NCBI GenBank assembly: GCA_005223375.1
Contig: RXOD01005145.1
Coordinates: forward strand, 1-15,648
Direction: 5' to 3'
Source: Amoebophrya sp. AT5.2
Lineage: Eukaryota > Sar > Dinophyceae > Syndiniales > Amoebophryaceae
Length of the DNA stretch: 15,648 nucleotides
Part shown: positions 1 through 8,103 of the stretch, in pieces
How the letters are laid out: each line of letters starts with the position of its first letter
Numbering within the stretch: the first letter of the stretch is position 1
Notes under the pieces: model-generated
Seen by the model: the letters and a program-made list of their open reading frames with translations, nothing else
Told to the model about the DNA's origin: nothing
Database searches by the model: none
Translations under genes and position numbers: made by a program

Positions 1-1912
1 GGCGTGGCCACACCGGCCACCACGGGATGACCCTCGTCCATCGTGTACACGACGCGACCGTCTACAGGCAGCGGATTTGGCAATTGCACAGCAGCAGATG
101 ACAGCTGCGGTTCGAAAGTGGCAGCCCCCAGGTCTGGTGCTTGCTGATTTATTCGAACTGTACTAGTTGTAGTAGCAGGCGAGGACGTCGAGACCACTTG
201 CGGCGGCTCGAACGGTGCCGCGTCGGCGCGAAGCAGGCTAGTGCCGTCCATGGGTTCGTCTCTCGCGTCCTGGACGATGCCACCCCAATTGAACCCGGAG
301 CCCTCCAAACTTCTCTTCACGTCCAGCGTGGCCTGCGTGTTTACCTGTCGAAAAGAAATCGATGAATTGCCATTGATTCATTGATTTACCATGGCTTGTT
401 CTGTCGAAGAAAATGAAAAAGGATTTCGCTCACGGGTACCAGTTCCAGCTCGTGCGGCCTTAGATCGTCGAGCACGGTTCCGTCGGGAAAGCGCACTATC
501 CAGAATCCACCGTCTTCTCGACACCCTTCCACGACAGCATCCTTGTGCAAGACCGGATTACTTGACGCTCCATGACGGTTTTTTGCCTCGGCCGTGAGCC
601 GCACGCCCTGACCGCGCCAGAAATGCGGCCCGTCCGTTCTGCTCACGAGTTGAATTCCACCGGCTGGCTGCTGTAATCCTACGCTTGCAGCGCCTCTAGC
701 CAACGCCTCCGCCGCTTGCATGTATGCGTCCTCTCCAGCCCCTATTTCCGCGCTCGACGACGACGCGCCACCATTCGGCGTGTTGCGCTTGCCCCTTGAG
801 GAAAACCCACTCCCTTCGCTTCCGGCGGCGCGAAGGAAGGCCTTGGGTGTTGTGAAGTTGCCCTCGGTGAGACCACTGAGACCTCCCCGGCGCGCAGTAT
901 CGATGTCCATGAACAAGGAACTGCCGCCCACAGATCCGGCGTCAGCCAACGATCCGTCACTGCTCTCTCGGCTCTCTATGTTCGACCTGTTCGACTGCTC
1001 TGCTGCTGCTTCCGAGCCTGAACCTCCACCGAAGCCTCCGGCTATGAAAACCCCATCATTTATTTGCGGATCCAGCTGTACAAGAGGGGCACGGACAGGG
1101 ATAAAGGCAGAGCCTGCCGGAAGTACTGATGTCCACGGCAACCACTGTTGGTCCTGGTCGGGCCACATCATGTCGACGCCGACACCCTGAGACCCCTCTG
1201 ACGTCGGCGCACTTTGCTGTTGTTCCATGGCTGCGGTAGGGCTTTGTTCCTGTGCGTCGTGTCCCGGTGTGCTACAGCTCGGCGGGGTAGTTCCACCATA
1301 AAATAAGCGTCCGCGGCTGGAAGCTGTTCTGCTGTTGCTACGGTTCCGCGGAATCGACGCGGGGGGCGGCATTAGGAGGCTGTCCCTGGTGTCCCTGTCC
1401 AGTTCCACATCCACCCGCGAGCCCTCTATGTCTATATTAGAACTAAGGCTTTCATGCGCGTAGTTGGGCCTGTGCGACGAGCCCGACTGCGAAGCCGAAG
1501 AGGTGGTGAACGCAGCGCCAGCATTCAGAAGATGAGCCCCCCGCTCTATTGGATTCCACGGCATAGGAGGGAGTGGTCCCAGGCGTTCCCCCGTAATTCC
1601 GCCGTCGCTTCGGAGATCGCCTTCGCTCGACATCGCGACGGCGGAGTGGTCCGAATTATTCGACCATTCGTACAGCGGTTCCGGAGACGGACAGCGTGAC
1701 AGCTGGCGGATATCGTTGTCGGAGTGTGGGCATGGCACTCCGAGGTCCGCAGCGGGAGAGCCCGGTGGGGTAGGCTCTGGAGATCCGGGCTCGTACGACC
1801 GTGCGCCTGCGGGTTCCGAGTGGCTCCGCAGCTTGCCCTTCTGCGGCGCCGCATACACGAGCGCAAGACTCTGCAGAGCGAGGACGCCAATGCTAGAAGA
1901 GAGGAGGGACAT
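1..1912 (-). CDS. Secretory or membrane-anchored disordered protein with Tudor/SH3-like module; 2 exons in window, 3' end cut by left edge
   Basis: Family not recognised. I place the start at the ATG at 1912 (context AAGATCATGT, A at -3); the frame stays open 14 codons further up, but without an ATG. Exon 1 is 434-1912 (493 residues). Residues 1-22 are hydrophobic and end in VYAA, like a signal peptide or anchor. Residues 25-430 are Ser/Pro/Gly-rich and probably disordered. Residues 431-493 look like a Tudor/Agenet/SH3-like barrel: GQGVRL, then WIVRFPDGT and LRPHELELV, the usual 'V-x-F-x-D-G...L' pattern. Read unspliced, the frame stops 15 codons later at 386. Removing 345-433 keeps phase 0 and joins it to 114 further codons without a stop (exon 2, 1-344), ending PLPVDGRVVYTMDEGHPVV, which may begin another such module. 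It lies downstream of the J-domain gene on the same strand. A cytosolic-type module behind a signal peptide is odd topology; the segment could be a signal anchor. Confidence 0.6.
345..433 (-). other. Predicted 89-nt GT-AG intron
   Basis: In the sense strand the donor is CCC|GTGAGC at 433 and the acceptor TTTCTTTTCGACAG|GTAAAC at 345. Splicing joins GTA CCC to GTA AAC in the same phase and replaces a stop (386-388) by an open frame that reaches the window edge. The intron carries TTTTCATTTTC and a pyrimidine-rich end, and is AT-richer than both exons. A second AG at the end of CTTCGACAG would give a 33-nt in-frame intron but would leave the stop in place. A splice that starts at the GTAAATC donor also recreates a stop. 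Confidence 0.55.
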
Positions 1913-1979
1913 GATCTTGCGACAGCTCTGGCTCACAATGAATGAATTGCCCAATGCCGCACCAAAACGAAAATGTGCA

Positions 1980-1991
1980 GTTTACGTAAAC
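1980..1991. promoter_or_regulatory. Perfect 12-bp palindrome GTTTACGTAAAC
   Basis: GTTTACGTAAAC equals its own reverse complement and has an ACGT core of the kind bZIP-type factors bind. It lies 67 nt upstream of the start codon chosen for the left-hand gene, in AT-rich DNA. A regulatory role is inference from position and symmetry alone. Confidence 0.25.
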
Positions 1992-2068
1992 GTAATCGCA
2001 CTTAGTCGAATGAAAATGATACTGAAGCTGATAGTAGGGAATGGCGATTAATACGCTCGGTGCAGGTG

Positions 2069-2088
2069 CTGTGAAAAAGTCAAAATAT
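2069..2088 (-). other. Candidate 3' splice acceptor (cis or spliced-leader trans)
   Basis: Sense sequence TATTTTGACTTTTTCACAG is a pyrimidine tract followed by AG, about 156 nt upstream of the ATG at 1912. No open exon precedes it. It would therefore suit a spliced-leader addition site or a 5' UTR intron. This is positional inference only. Confidence 0.25.
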
Positions 2089-2623
2089 AAAAGTAAGCGC
2101 TGCGGCTGCGTTGATGCTGAATGCAATGGTAGAGCTAGAGACGGGACTGAGTAATTCGAAGAGGATACCAAACGCACTGCAATTACTACACGCGTCTGCA
2201 GTAGATGAGAAATCTCACAAAAAAATACTGTTGTTTTCGGCGCTTACTATATTCAAATTTGATGTTGATGGCATAGTTGATTGGTTTTGCTGGTAAACTC
2301 GACTTGGACGCCACGGCTCGTGGAAGATCAACAACTCTGGAGGCATTCTAACGAGATCGTCTTCCTCGCTGCACGAGAACGGCACGGAGAAAGAACTTCG
2401 TTGGATCTGATCGACTGTGGTATACTTCTTGTACTTTTAATCTTGGCTGGATTTGTCGTGGTCTTCGTGTGGAAGAGAATGCGACAACATGAACAGAATC
2501 AATTGCATTGTTTTTCTGCTGTCGAACAAGGAGAACCAGCCTCGGCGACCCGCAGTCCCGCAGCCTTCATTCTTTGTTGTCATGGATTTCTGCGCTCGCG
2601 CTTTGAATAAAATTCTTGTCTCA

Positions 2624-5600
2624 TTATAGGTCCTGCAGGAACCAGGGCTTTGCACCTTGCACGAACTGGAACACGGTTTTGGCGAAGGGATCCTCACACT
2701 TGTCGGGGTGGTACTTCAGTTGGAGATCTCGCAGCACTTTTTTCTTCTCCTCACTCGTCTTTCCGGCATTTTGCTTTAGGATGCCCTCGATCTCCTTCGT
2801 GTGCTTCGCCGTCGTCGGGTCGTCCGGGTGCGCGGGAAGCTTCCAAGTTGGCGTCGGCGGCTGCTGCTGCTTTTGCTCTTTGTTCTGCTTGTCCTTGTTG
2901 TGCCAGTTACTGTCAGTGCTAGACGCTCGTCTTTGCTGCTTCTGCTGCGGGTCTCCTTTTGCCTTCGAACCCTGCTGCGTACCCCCAGCTTGGGCGCCGC
3001 CGCCGGCACCGCTTGGTTTGTAATCGCGATCGCTGGGCACGTCTCCGGTGCTCTGACGTCGCTTGGACTTACTCGTCGGGCCACCGGCTGCCGGCGTTCC
3101 TTCGGCGTTGCCTGGTGGGGTTTCGCGTTTGCTGCCGGCGGCCTTGCTGCTGCCGGGTTGCTGCTGGTGGTGCGAAGAAGAGGACGGGCCATTACCTCCT
3201 CCTGCGCCTCCCGCGTGCGGAGTCTGCCCTGCGCCAGCACCCCCCGTGCGCGACGATGGACCCTGCTGTGCGCCTTTGCTCGGGGAGGCGGGTTTCTTGC
3301 TCCCACGGTCGTTACTCTCCCTTTCGCCAGATGCTGGGGCGCCCGCGGGCGAGGCGCCGCTCGCGGGCGCGCTGCTGCGTCGGTTGAATTGCTGCCGCTG
3401 GTCAAGGCGCGGATCCGCTTGCTCGCCGCCGCCCTCTTTCCCGGCCTGCTTTCCACCCCCACCCCCGCCGACCTGTGCGGATGCCCGGCGCCCAGCCCTC
3501 GCCGCCGCGCCAACTTTTTCGCGCGTAATGATGAAGCTGCGCTCGAACGCCTGTGCCGCACGCGCCGCCGCCCGCCAGTTCATTTTTTTCTGCTGATTCG
3601 GCGATCCCGGCGGCATTTCTTCCGGGGGAAACGGATAGTTTGCATTGTTCTCCTTCCCATTCACGTTCTGCGACGAGGAGCTACGGGCCCCCATTTCCGG
3701 TGCAACTTTTGTGGGCAGGTTCTTCCACATGCCGCCGACGCCCTCGGGAGTGGGATCGGCCTCATGATACACGTTGCTTCGGCGCCGTTCCTGGGAGAGG
3801 TACATATCGCTGGAAAAATGAATCGTCGGATTCCGCATGTACTCGTTCCGCTCAAGATGCCGCCGGTAGTGCCGAGCGAGAAAGTAGAGACAAATGAAGA
3901 AGGTGATGCCGACGCACGCCAGTCCGGTAATCAGGACAATCTGATTCGGAAATGCAAACAAGAGTAAATCGCTATCGCAAGTGGCCCTCGTAAGAAAGAT
4001 GTAAAGTATTCGAATGAGTGTGGCTTTTGAAGAAAATGAAAATCGATAGAACGCCGCAGCGAAGCTTTTGTCGACAGCCTGCTGCAAATAAAACCACGAA
4101 TGCGCAACAAGGGAAAATGAAAATAACCTGATCTTCGTTCACGGCTGCGTCGTCGCCTCCCCCGCTCCCTTCTTCCCCCCCGATGCGCGGACCCAGCGCG
4201 AATTTCCACAGCACGGGCGCGCCGTAGCAGTCGATCTGCGCGCACGGGATGCCGGCGAACTCATTGCCCGCGAGGTCCGTGATCAGCGAGGTGGGGATCG
4301 AGATTGCGTACGGCACTTCCGCCTCCATGTACCCCATCACGCTCGTGAGATCCACCCGCACCGACTTCGACCCCTCCAGGGAGAAAAACCGCGCCGGCAG
4401 CTTCAGTTGGAAGTGCGGCAGGTCCGGGTCGCTGTACTTGCGGATGTAGGGCAGCGATAGCAGTGTGTCCGGGTTTAGCCGGACCGTTTCGGCGAAGACC
4501 AGGATCAGCCGCGGGTCGGTTTGGTCGAGGCGCGAGTTTTCGTCCGACTTCGGCCCGTGCATGGAGAGGTAGGGCGTGACGACGTCCAGCACCACGATTT
4601 CGTGCCGCACCCCCGGGAAGGAAAGTCCGTGGCCGTCCTGCAACGCGTCCGCGTCGATGATCAGCGCGCAAGCCCGCGTGAGCTCGTTCGGCACGCGGTC
4701 GACGGGTAGGGCCACTTTGTCGAAGTGCACGCGTTCGTTGTGGATCCGGTGGTCGGCGACGACGCTGACCTCGTTTTGCGTGCTCTCGTCGCACCACACC
4801 CGCGCCCACGTGCCCGCCAGCGCCCCCGGCGTGAGCGACACCGGCTCGGAAAACTGCAGCGTGAAGTCGACCGACGACGGACTCTGCAGTTCGGTCTTGC
4901 TCGCGGGCGTCGCGGAAAGCAGGAAAGGCGGCATGCACTTCGGCTGGCTGGGGCAGTCGTCGCAGGTGACGCCGCCTGCGCCCGCGTTCGCGACGTTCAC
5001 GGACACCACTTTGCAGGACAACGTACTTACGTCCCACCCGCAGGCCGTGCTCGTCGCGCAGGTGCAGGGTTTCGTGAACCCCGCGCAGGCAGCATTCGGG
5101 CACTGCGACATCGTGGGGCACTGCTGGCAGGAAATGTCGTCGCCGCCGGACTGCACGCACCCGGCAGAGCCGCTCCACTGGCACGACTGGCTCGCGCAGT
5201 CGCAGTGCGATTGCTGGTTCGCGCACACTTGCTCCGCGGTGGAAAGGTTGGAATTATCCGTTGTACCGGAAGAGCCACCACTTCCGGAGCCACCTCCGCC
5301 GCTCTCCAAAGGGGCGTCTGTTGTGCACGAGTCCCCGTCGCTGCCGTCCGCGGCGCACACGCCGAGCAGGTTCTGCACCTTCAGTTTGTGCCGCACTTCC
5401 GCGGCGCTCACCCAGAAGTCGATGAAGTTCGATTCCTTGTCGTCCATGTAGGGCTGGTACTGCAGGAACTGGTTGTTGTCCTGCCCGGCGAGGCCCTGCT
5501 GCAGGTGCCCGAAGAAGCTCTGCCGCAGCTTCAGACCGTTCGCGTCGTGGCAGCAGTAGGATTGGATCGCGGCGGTGGCGACCTCGGAGGAGTAGCTCTT

Positions 5601-7139
5601 CCACCCGGGCGCCTGCATGATGGCTTGGGCGATCACGCCCGCCTCGTAGTAGTTCACCCCGTTCGAGCGGCGGCCCTCCGTACTCGCCTTCAGCGTGAGC
5701 ATGCGGTCTGCCGCGACGGACTTGTCGCCGAAGATCGCCCCGGCGAGCGCCTCCTTGATGCGGTCGGTGACCGAACTGCCGAGGCCGAAGTCGACCTTGG
5801 TCTTGTACGAGAACTGAAACTGCACGGCGGTCGTTTCCACGGCGTTGGCGTTCAGGTTGAGACTCTGCTGGGACGGGTAGAGGTGCTCGCAGGTGAGGGT
5901 CGTTGGCAGCAGCATAGCGGGCAACCGCGGCTGGTTGCAGGTCAGGTAGCTCCAGTCGTTCGCGTATTCCTCGACGCCGCCGCTCGTGTGCCGCTTCTGC
6001 ACAAGCACCTGCCACGCCGTGTGCAGCGGCGGATAGGGCGTGTTTTGCGTCCGCAGCTGCAGCCACAGCGTGTACGCCGACAGGGACACGCCGACGGAGG
6101 ACGACCAGGTCTTGATCTGCGGGCCGTTGTTGAGGACCGTGACGGAGATAGACGTGGGGATTCCGAGGAGTTGCGGCCAGTCCAGGTCCGCAGGCCCGAA
6201 CCCGGTGCAGGCGTCCGTGAGGGCCCGCGTCGTTTCCACGTGGAAGGACACGAGGAAGCGCCGCTCGGATTGGGTGTCCTGCGCTCGCCGCCTATTTTTT
6301 CGCTCCCGTTTGTTTTTCGTATTCGTTCCCCGCAAAGCGGGCCTGGATCTACTCTGGGACTCTGTCGTGGCTGTTCTTCCGTCGATCCCGACATTTACTC
6401 TTGCACCGTCTTCGTCTGCGTCTTCAGTTTTCTTTTCTGCGTCGGCCTCCGCACCTAGTAAAGCCATATCCTCTCGCTGTTCCCCCATAACATCAAGCTC
6501 CCTCCGATCTGTGTCTCCCGGTATGCCCTGCCGTCGTATTTTCCATTCCACCACGTCGATTTCCGTCGGCAGCGGTGTGTAGATTGTCGCCACTTCCACC
6601 TCTTGCACCGGGACCCCCAGGACCGTCGCCAGCCGATACGCCCACTCGTGGTTTGCGACGTGTATTTTTCCCTGCAAACTTGGGTAGTATGTGCCGGCAA
6701 TCCTCAATGTCAGATCAAACTGCGTGACGGCGACTGCGTCCGACGAGTGCACGCACTGCATGTTTTCCTTTACGCCGAGGGGGCACTGGACGCCGGACGT
6801 GAGGCACAGTTTTGTGTATTGGCTGATGTCGTCGGCGGCCGTCATCGCGTGCGAGCCCAGCGTGAAGGACGACGAGGGCAGCAGCAAGTTCAGCGTGCCG
6901 CCTGACTGGATACACTCGAAATAGACGGATGTGGCAAGCGCAATCGGGCGCCGGTTGTTCACCAGCTGGGCGGCACGGGAAGCAGAAGGACAGGCCGCGA
7001 GCACGACGCGGTCGTGGGGGAACAACTGGAAAGCGGTGAGGAAGTGATGAAGGAGAAAAACAAGTAGGGAACCGCCGCCCCGCCCCCGCGGCCGTATCCG
7101 AAACGGCCCCATGTTCAAGTCGTGGCGAGAAAACGTCAT
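2624..7139 (-). CDS. Type I transmembrane receptor-like protein with PSI-like and Big_5 ectodomain modules and a cytosolic C-terminal J domain (2 exons)
   Basis: Exons are 4128-7139 and 2624-3940, joined through 3941-4127 into 1442 residues. The start ATG at 7139 has context GCCATGA; Met10 is an alternative. Residues about 24-48 are hydrophobic, like a signal peptide. Residues 140-340 look like a SEA-type alpha/beta region (LGVPVQEVEV, LLGIPTSISV) split by a charged insert at 202-294. Residues 639-735 hold two PSI-like Cys modules, and 737-963 two SbsA/Big_5 Ig-like domains ending DLAGNEFAG. The transmembrane helix is about 1005-1026, followed by RHYRRH as stop-transfer. A Gly/Ser/Gln/Lys-rich tail follows. 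Residues about 1386-1442 are a divergent J domain with HPD at 1415-1417; HPD stimulates Hsp70 ATPase in this family. The ectodomain should be outside or in the lumen and the J domain cytosolic. Ligand and Hsp70 partner are unknown. The join is inference, backed by phase and topology. Confidence 0.7.
2627..2797 (-). other. Divergent C-terminal J domain
   Basis: Residues about 1386-1442 contain VLRDLQLKYHPDKCEDPFAK and then TVFQFVQGAKPWFL. Helix II, the HPD tripeptide (1415-1417) and a shortened helix III are visible, but helix I lacks the usual Y-x-x-L-G, and the loop after HPD is only a few residues. This short form resembles dinoflagellate J proteins as I recall them. The HPD is intact, so Hsp70 contact remains plausible. 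Confidence 0.8.
3875..3940 (-). other. Transmembrane helix of the J-domain protein
   Basis: Residues about 1005-1026, IVLITGLACVGITFFICLYF followed by LARHYRRH, are uniformly hydrophobic with a basic cytoplasmic flank, a classical type I stop-transfer. The helix begins at the first codon of the second exon. Confidence 0.85.
3941..4127 (-). other. Predicted 187-nt GT-AG intron joining ectodomain to transmembrane/J-domain exon
   Basis: Donor GATCAG|GTTATT at 4127, acceptor TTTCCGAATCAG|ATTGTC at 3941, phase 0 on both sides. The upstream frame ends usefully at Gln1004 and the downstream frame supplies IVLITGLACVG, the start of the transmembrane helix. The second frame has no ATG before its helix, as expected of an internal exon. 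The intron is AT-richer than the exons and carries TTTTCATTTTC twice (4113-4124 and 4032-4043). An alternative acceptor TTTATTTGCAG (ending at 4082) also keeps frame; it would add 47 residues of unconvincing composition before the helix. Confidence 0.7.
4251..4931 (-). repeat. Tandem SbsA-type Ig-like (Big_5) domains
   Basis: Residues 737-852 begin PPFLLSATPAS and carry FTLQFSEPVSL. Residues about 854-963 carry LILVFAETVRL and end with ITDLAGNEFAG. The 'F-x-E-x-V' strand plus a terminal 'D-x-A-G-N-x-F-A-G' is the hallmark of the Big_5/SbsA Ig-like family, best known from bacterial surface-layer proteins and also found in protist surface proteins. The second copy lies just outside the membrane. 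Confidence 0.65.
4935..5225 (-). repeat. Duplicated PSI-like cysteine module
   Basis: Residues 639-735 of the J-domain protein hold two copies of a pattern C-x-C-A-(S/T)-x(3)-C-x-W...C...(I/V)(S/T)C-x-x-CP-x(4)-C: CDCASQSCQW with SCQQCPTMSQC, and CTCATSTACGW with TCDDCPSQPKC. PSI-type modules have this kind of tight Cys/Trp spacing and usually support binding domains. The assignment is by eye. Gly/Ser linkers precede it. Confidence 0.5.
6258..6536 (-). other. Charged low-complexity insert inside the ectodomain of the J-domain protein
   Basis: Residues 202-294 run from an acidic stretch (KKTEDADEDG) into a basic one (KNKRERKNRRR). The codons are A- and purine-rich, with AGA, GTA, TTA and AAT, which are rare in the flanks. 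It interrupts otherwise ordered ectodomain sequence. The ends lack a pyrimidine tract before AG, so I do not call it an intron. The polybasic run would suit a subtilisin-like processing site; that is inference. Confidence 0.5.
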
Positions 7140-8103
7140 GGCATAATTACCGCTGCGGGCGGAGAAGGCCGATTATCGCATCTTCAGCAGAATCGAGAGC
7201 GCTGGTGCATCACCCGATGCAATTTACTGTACTTACTTTAGCGGAAGTTGTGGGACGCCTGGTGCGCGTCCTTGAGGCTGGACTGTTTACTTTGACTATA
7301 ATTCCTGCGTCACTGTTGTACATGTACTGGTAGAGACCTATTACAGTTACACTGAGTTGTCTGACAAGAACTTTTACTTTCTTCGCTAGTACCCTAGAAG
7401 TCTATGTCTGCTTTTTATTTATTCCGTACGATGGACAAGTGATCATAGTCATACAGCGCCGGCCTGTATGCGTGGCCGCAATAGCAGTAGCATCCCTCAA
7501 ACTGTGTCCATAACTCTCATGTTAGCTCGGTTTTCTCTCATTTAGTGTCTGGCCGGAAAATGAAATGCTGGACAGCGACAGTTAATTGCCTGTAGAGTCG
7601 AGAAGTAACACCAACACGACCTTGCCTGTGGGCTGTGCTGCCGCTGGGATGCGATCAGGGAGGTGCCTACAGTGAGGTCCGCGGCGAGCAAGCCGATTCT
7701 ACCAATGAATCCATGGTACGTTATTTCGGCTTCCGTTTGTTCCGTTTCCGAAAAGTATCTTTCTAACTCGATTGTGGAGAGGTTAGTACAACTGAATGGA
7801 TTGATTCACATCTATCATGCATCCATAGTACATGGAGTCTTGTATTCAAAAAACAACGTCTGGCGCCAACTGGGCTAGTACGTAGCTGTAGCAGGATCTT
7901 TGAGTGTAAAGCTCTTGCTCCTCGAAGCGGAAGCCGTGCGGACAAGCCGCGCACAAAGAAAGTTTCGCTTGGCATCAATCTGCACAACCAACCATCATCA
8001 AGAATCAATCGTAAAAGAGGAATCCTTTTTAAGATTTGCGACTGCCGTCAGCTCCTGCGCTCGACCAAGCAAGGAAGATATATCATATATCTGTGTCCAA
8101 GCA
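7140..8103. other. Intergenic spacer between giant surface protein gene and J-domain gene
   Basis: About 964 nt, AT-richer than the genes, with no frame of convincing coding character on either strand. It should hold the 3' UTR of the giant gene and the promoter of the J-domain gene. Visible structure: the palindrome at 8077-8091, a perfect 10-bp palindrome GTACATGTAC at 7318-7327, an inverted repeat GGACGC/GCGTCC at 7253-7271, and a CT-rich stretch ending in CAG at 7153, only 13 nt before the ATG, which could be a splice acceptor in the 5' UTR. Confidence 0.6.
8077..8091. promoter_or_regulatory. Palindrome GATATATcATATATC just past the stop codon
   Basis: Two perfect 7-nt arms around a single central base, 12 nt downstream of the TAG that ends the giant surface-protein gene. 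It could take part in 3'-end formation or be a chance AT-rich palindrome; no known signal is recognised. Confidence 0.3.

Larger units (their letters stand above)
1913..2623. other. Intergenic spacer between the left-hand gene and the J-domain gene
   Basis: About 711 nt, clearly AT-richer than the flanking coding DNA. It should hold the 3' UTR of the J-domain gene and the promoter and 5' UTR of the left-hand gene. I see no convincing minus-strand exon here. It holds the palindrome and acceptor candidate listed separately and several T-runs in the sense strand. On the plus strand a 109-codon frame (2281-2610) lacks an ATG but encodes a hydrophobic stretch; it is treated as a doubtful finding. 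Confidence 0.6.

Noticed and set aside
1893..2177. 94-codon minus-strand frame upstream of the left-hand gene
   Set aside because: AT-rich, no ATG start, no motif, and it overlaps the real start region in another frame.
2776..3561. 261-codon minus-strand frame overlapping the J-domain exon
   Set aside because: Arg/Ala/Ser-rich other-frame reading of the same low-complexity DNA; it lacks the J domain and any start context.
2801..3967. 388-codon plus-strand open frame opposite the J-domain tail
   Set aside because: Its Leu/Arg runs are the antisense of Gln/Lys/Ser/Gly low-complexity codons. The minus strand carries the HPD J domain and membrane helix.
3972..4127. Read-through C-terminus of the ectodomain frame (VIFIFPCCAFVVLFAAG) as its own membrane anchor
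   Set aside because: It lies in AT-rich DNA with intron-like words, and the downstream exon provides a better helix in phase. It would serve as an anchor only if the intron were retained.
4725..6458. 577-codon plus-strand open frame opposite the J-domain gene ectodomain
   Set aside because: Arg/Ala/Val/Gly-rich shadow caused by G/C-ending codons on the real strand. No domain, signal or motif, while the minus strand has clear Cys and Ig-like modules.
7763..8008. Short minus-strand frame in the spacer after the giant gene
   Set aside because: No coding bias or motif; composition is like the rest of the spacer.
7140..8103. Search for tRNA, spliced-leader or small RNA genes
   Set aside because: No cloverleaf, box elements or spliced-leader core such as CCATTTTGGCTCAAG were seen on either strand by eye.
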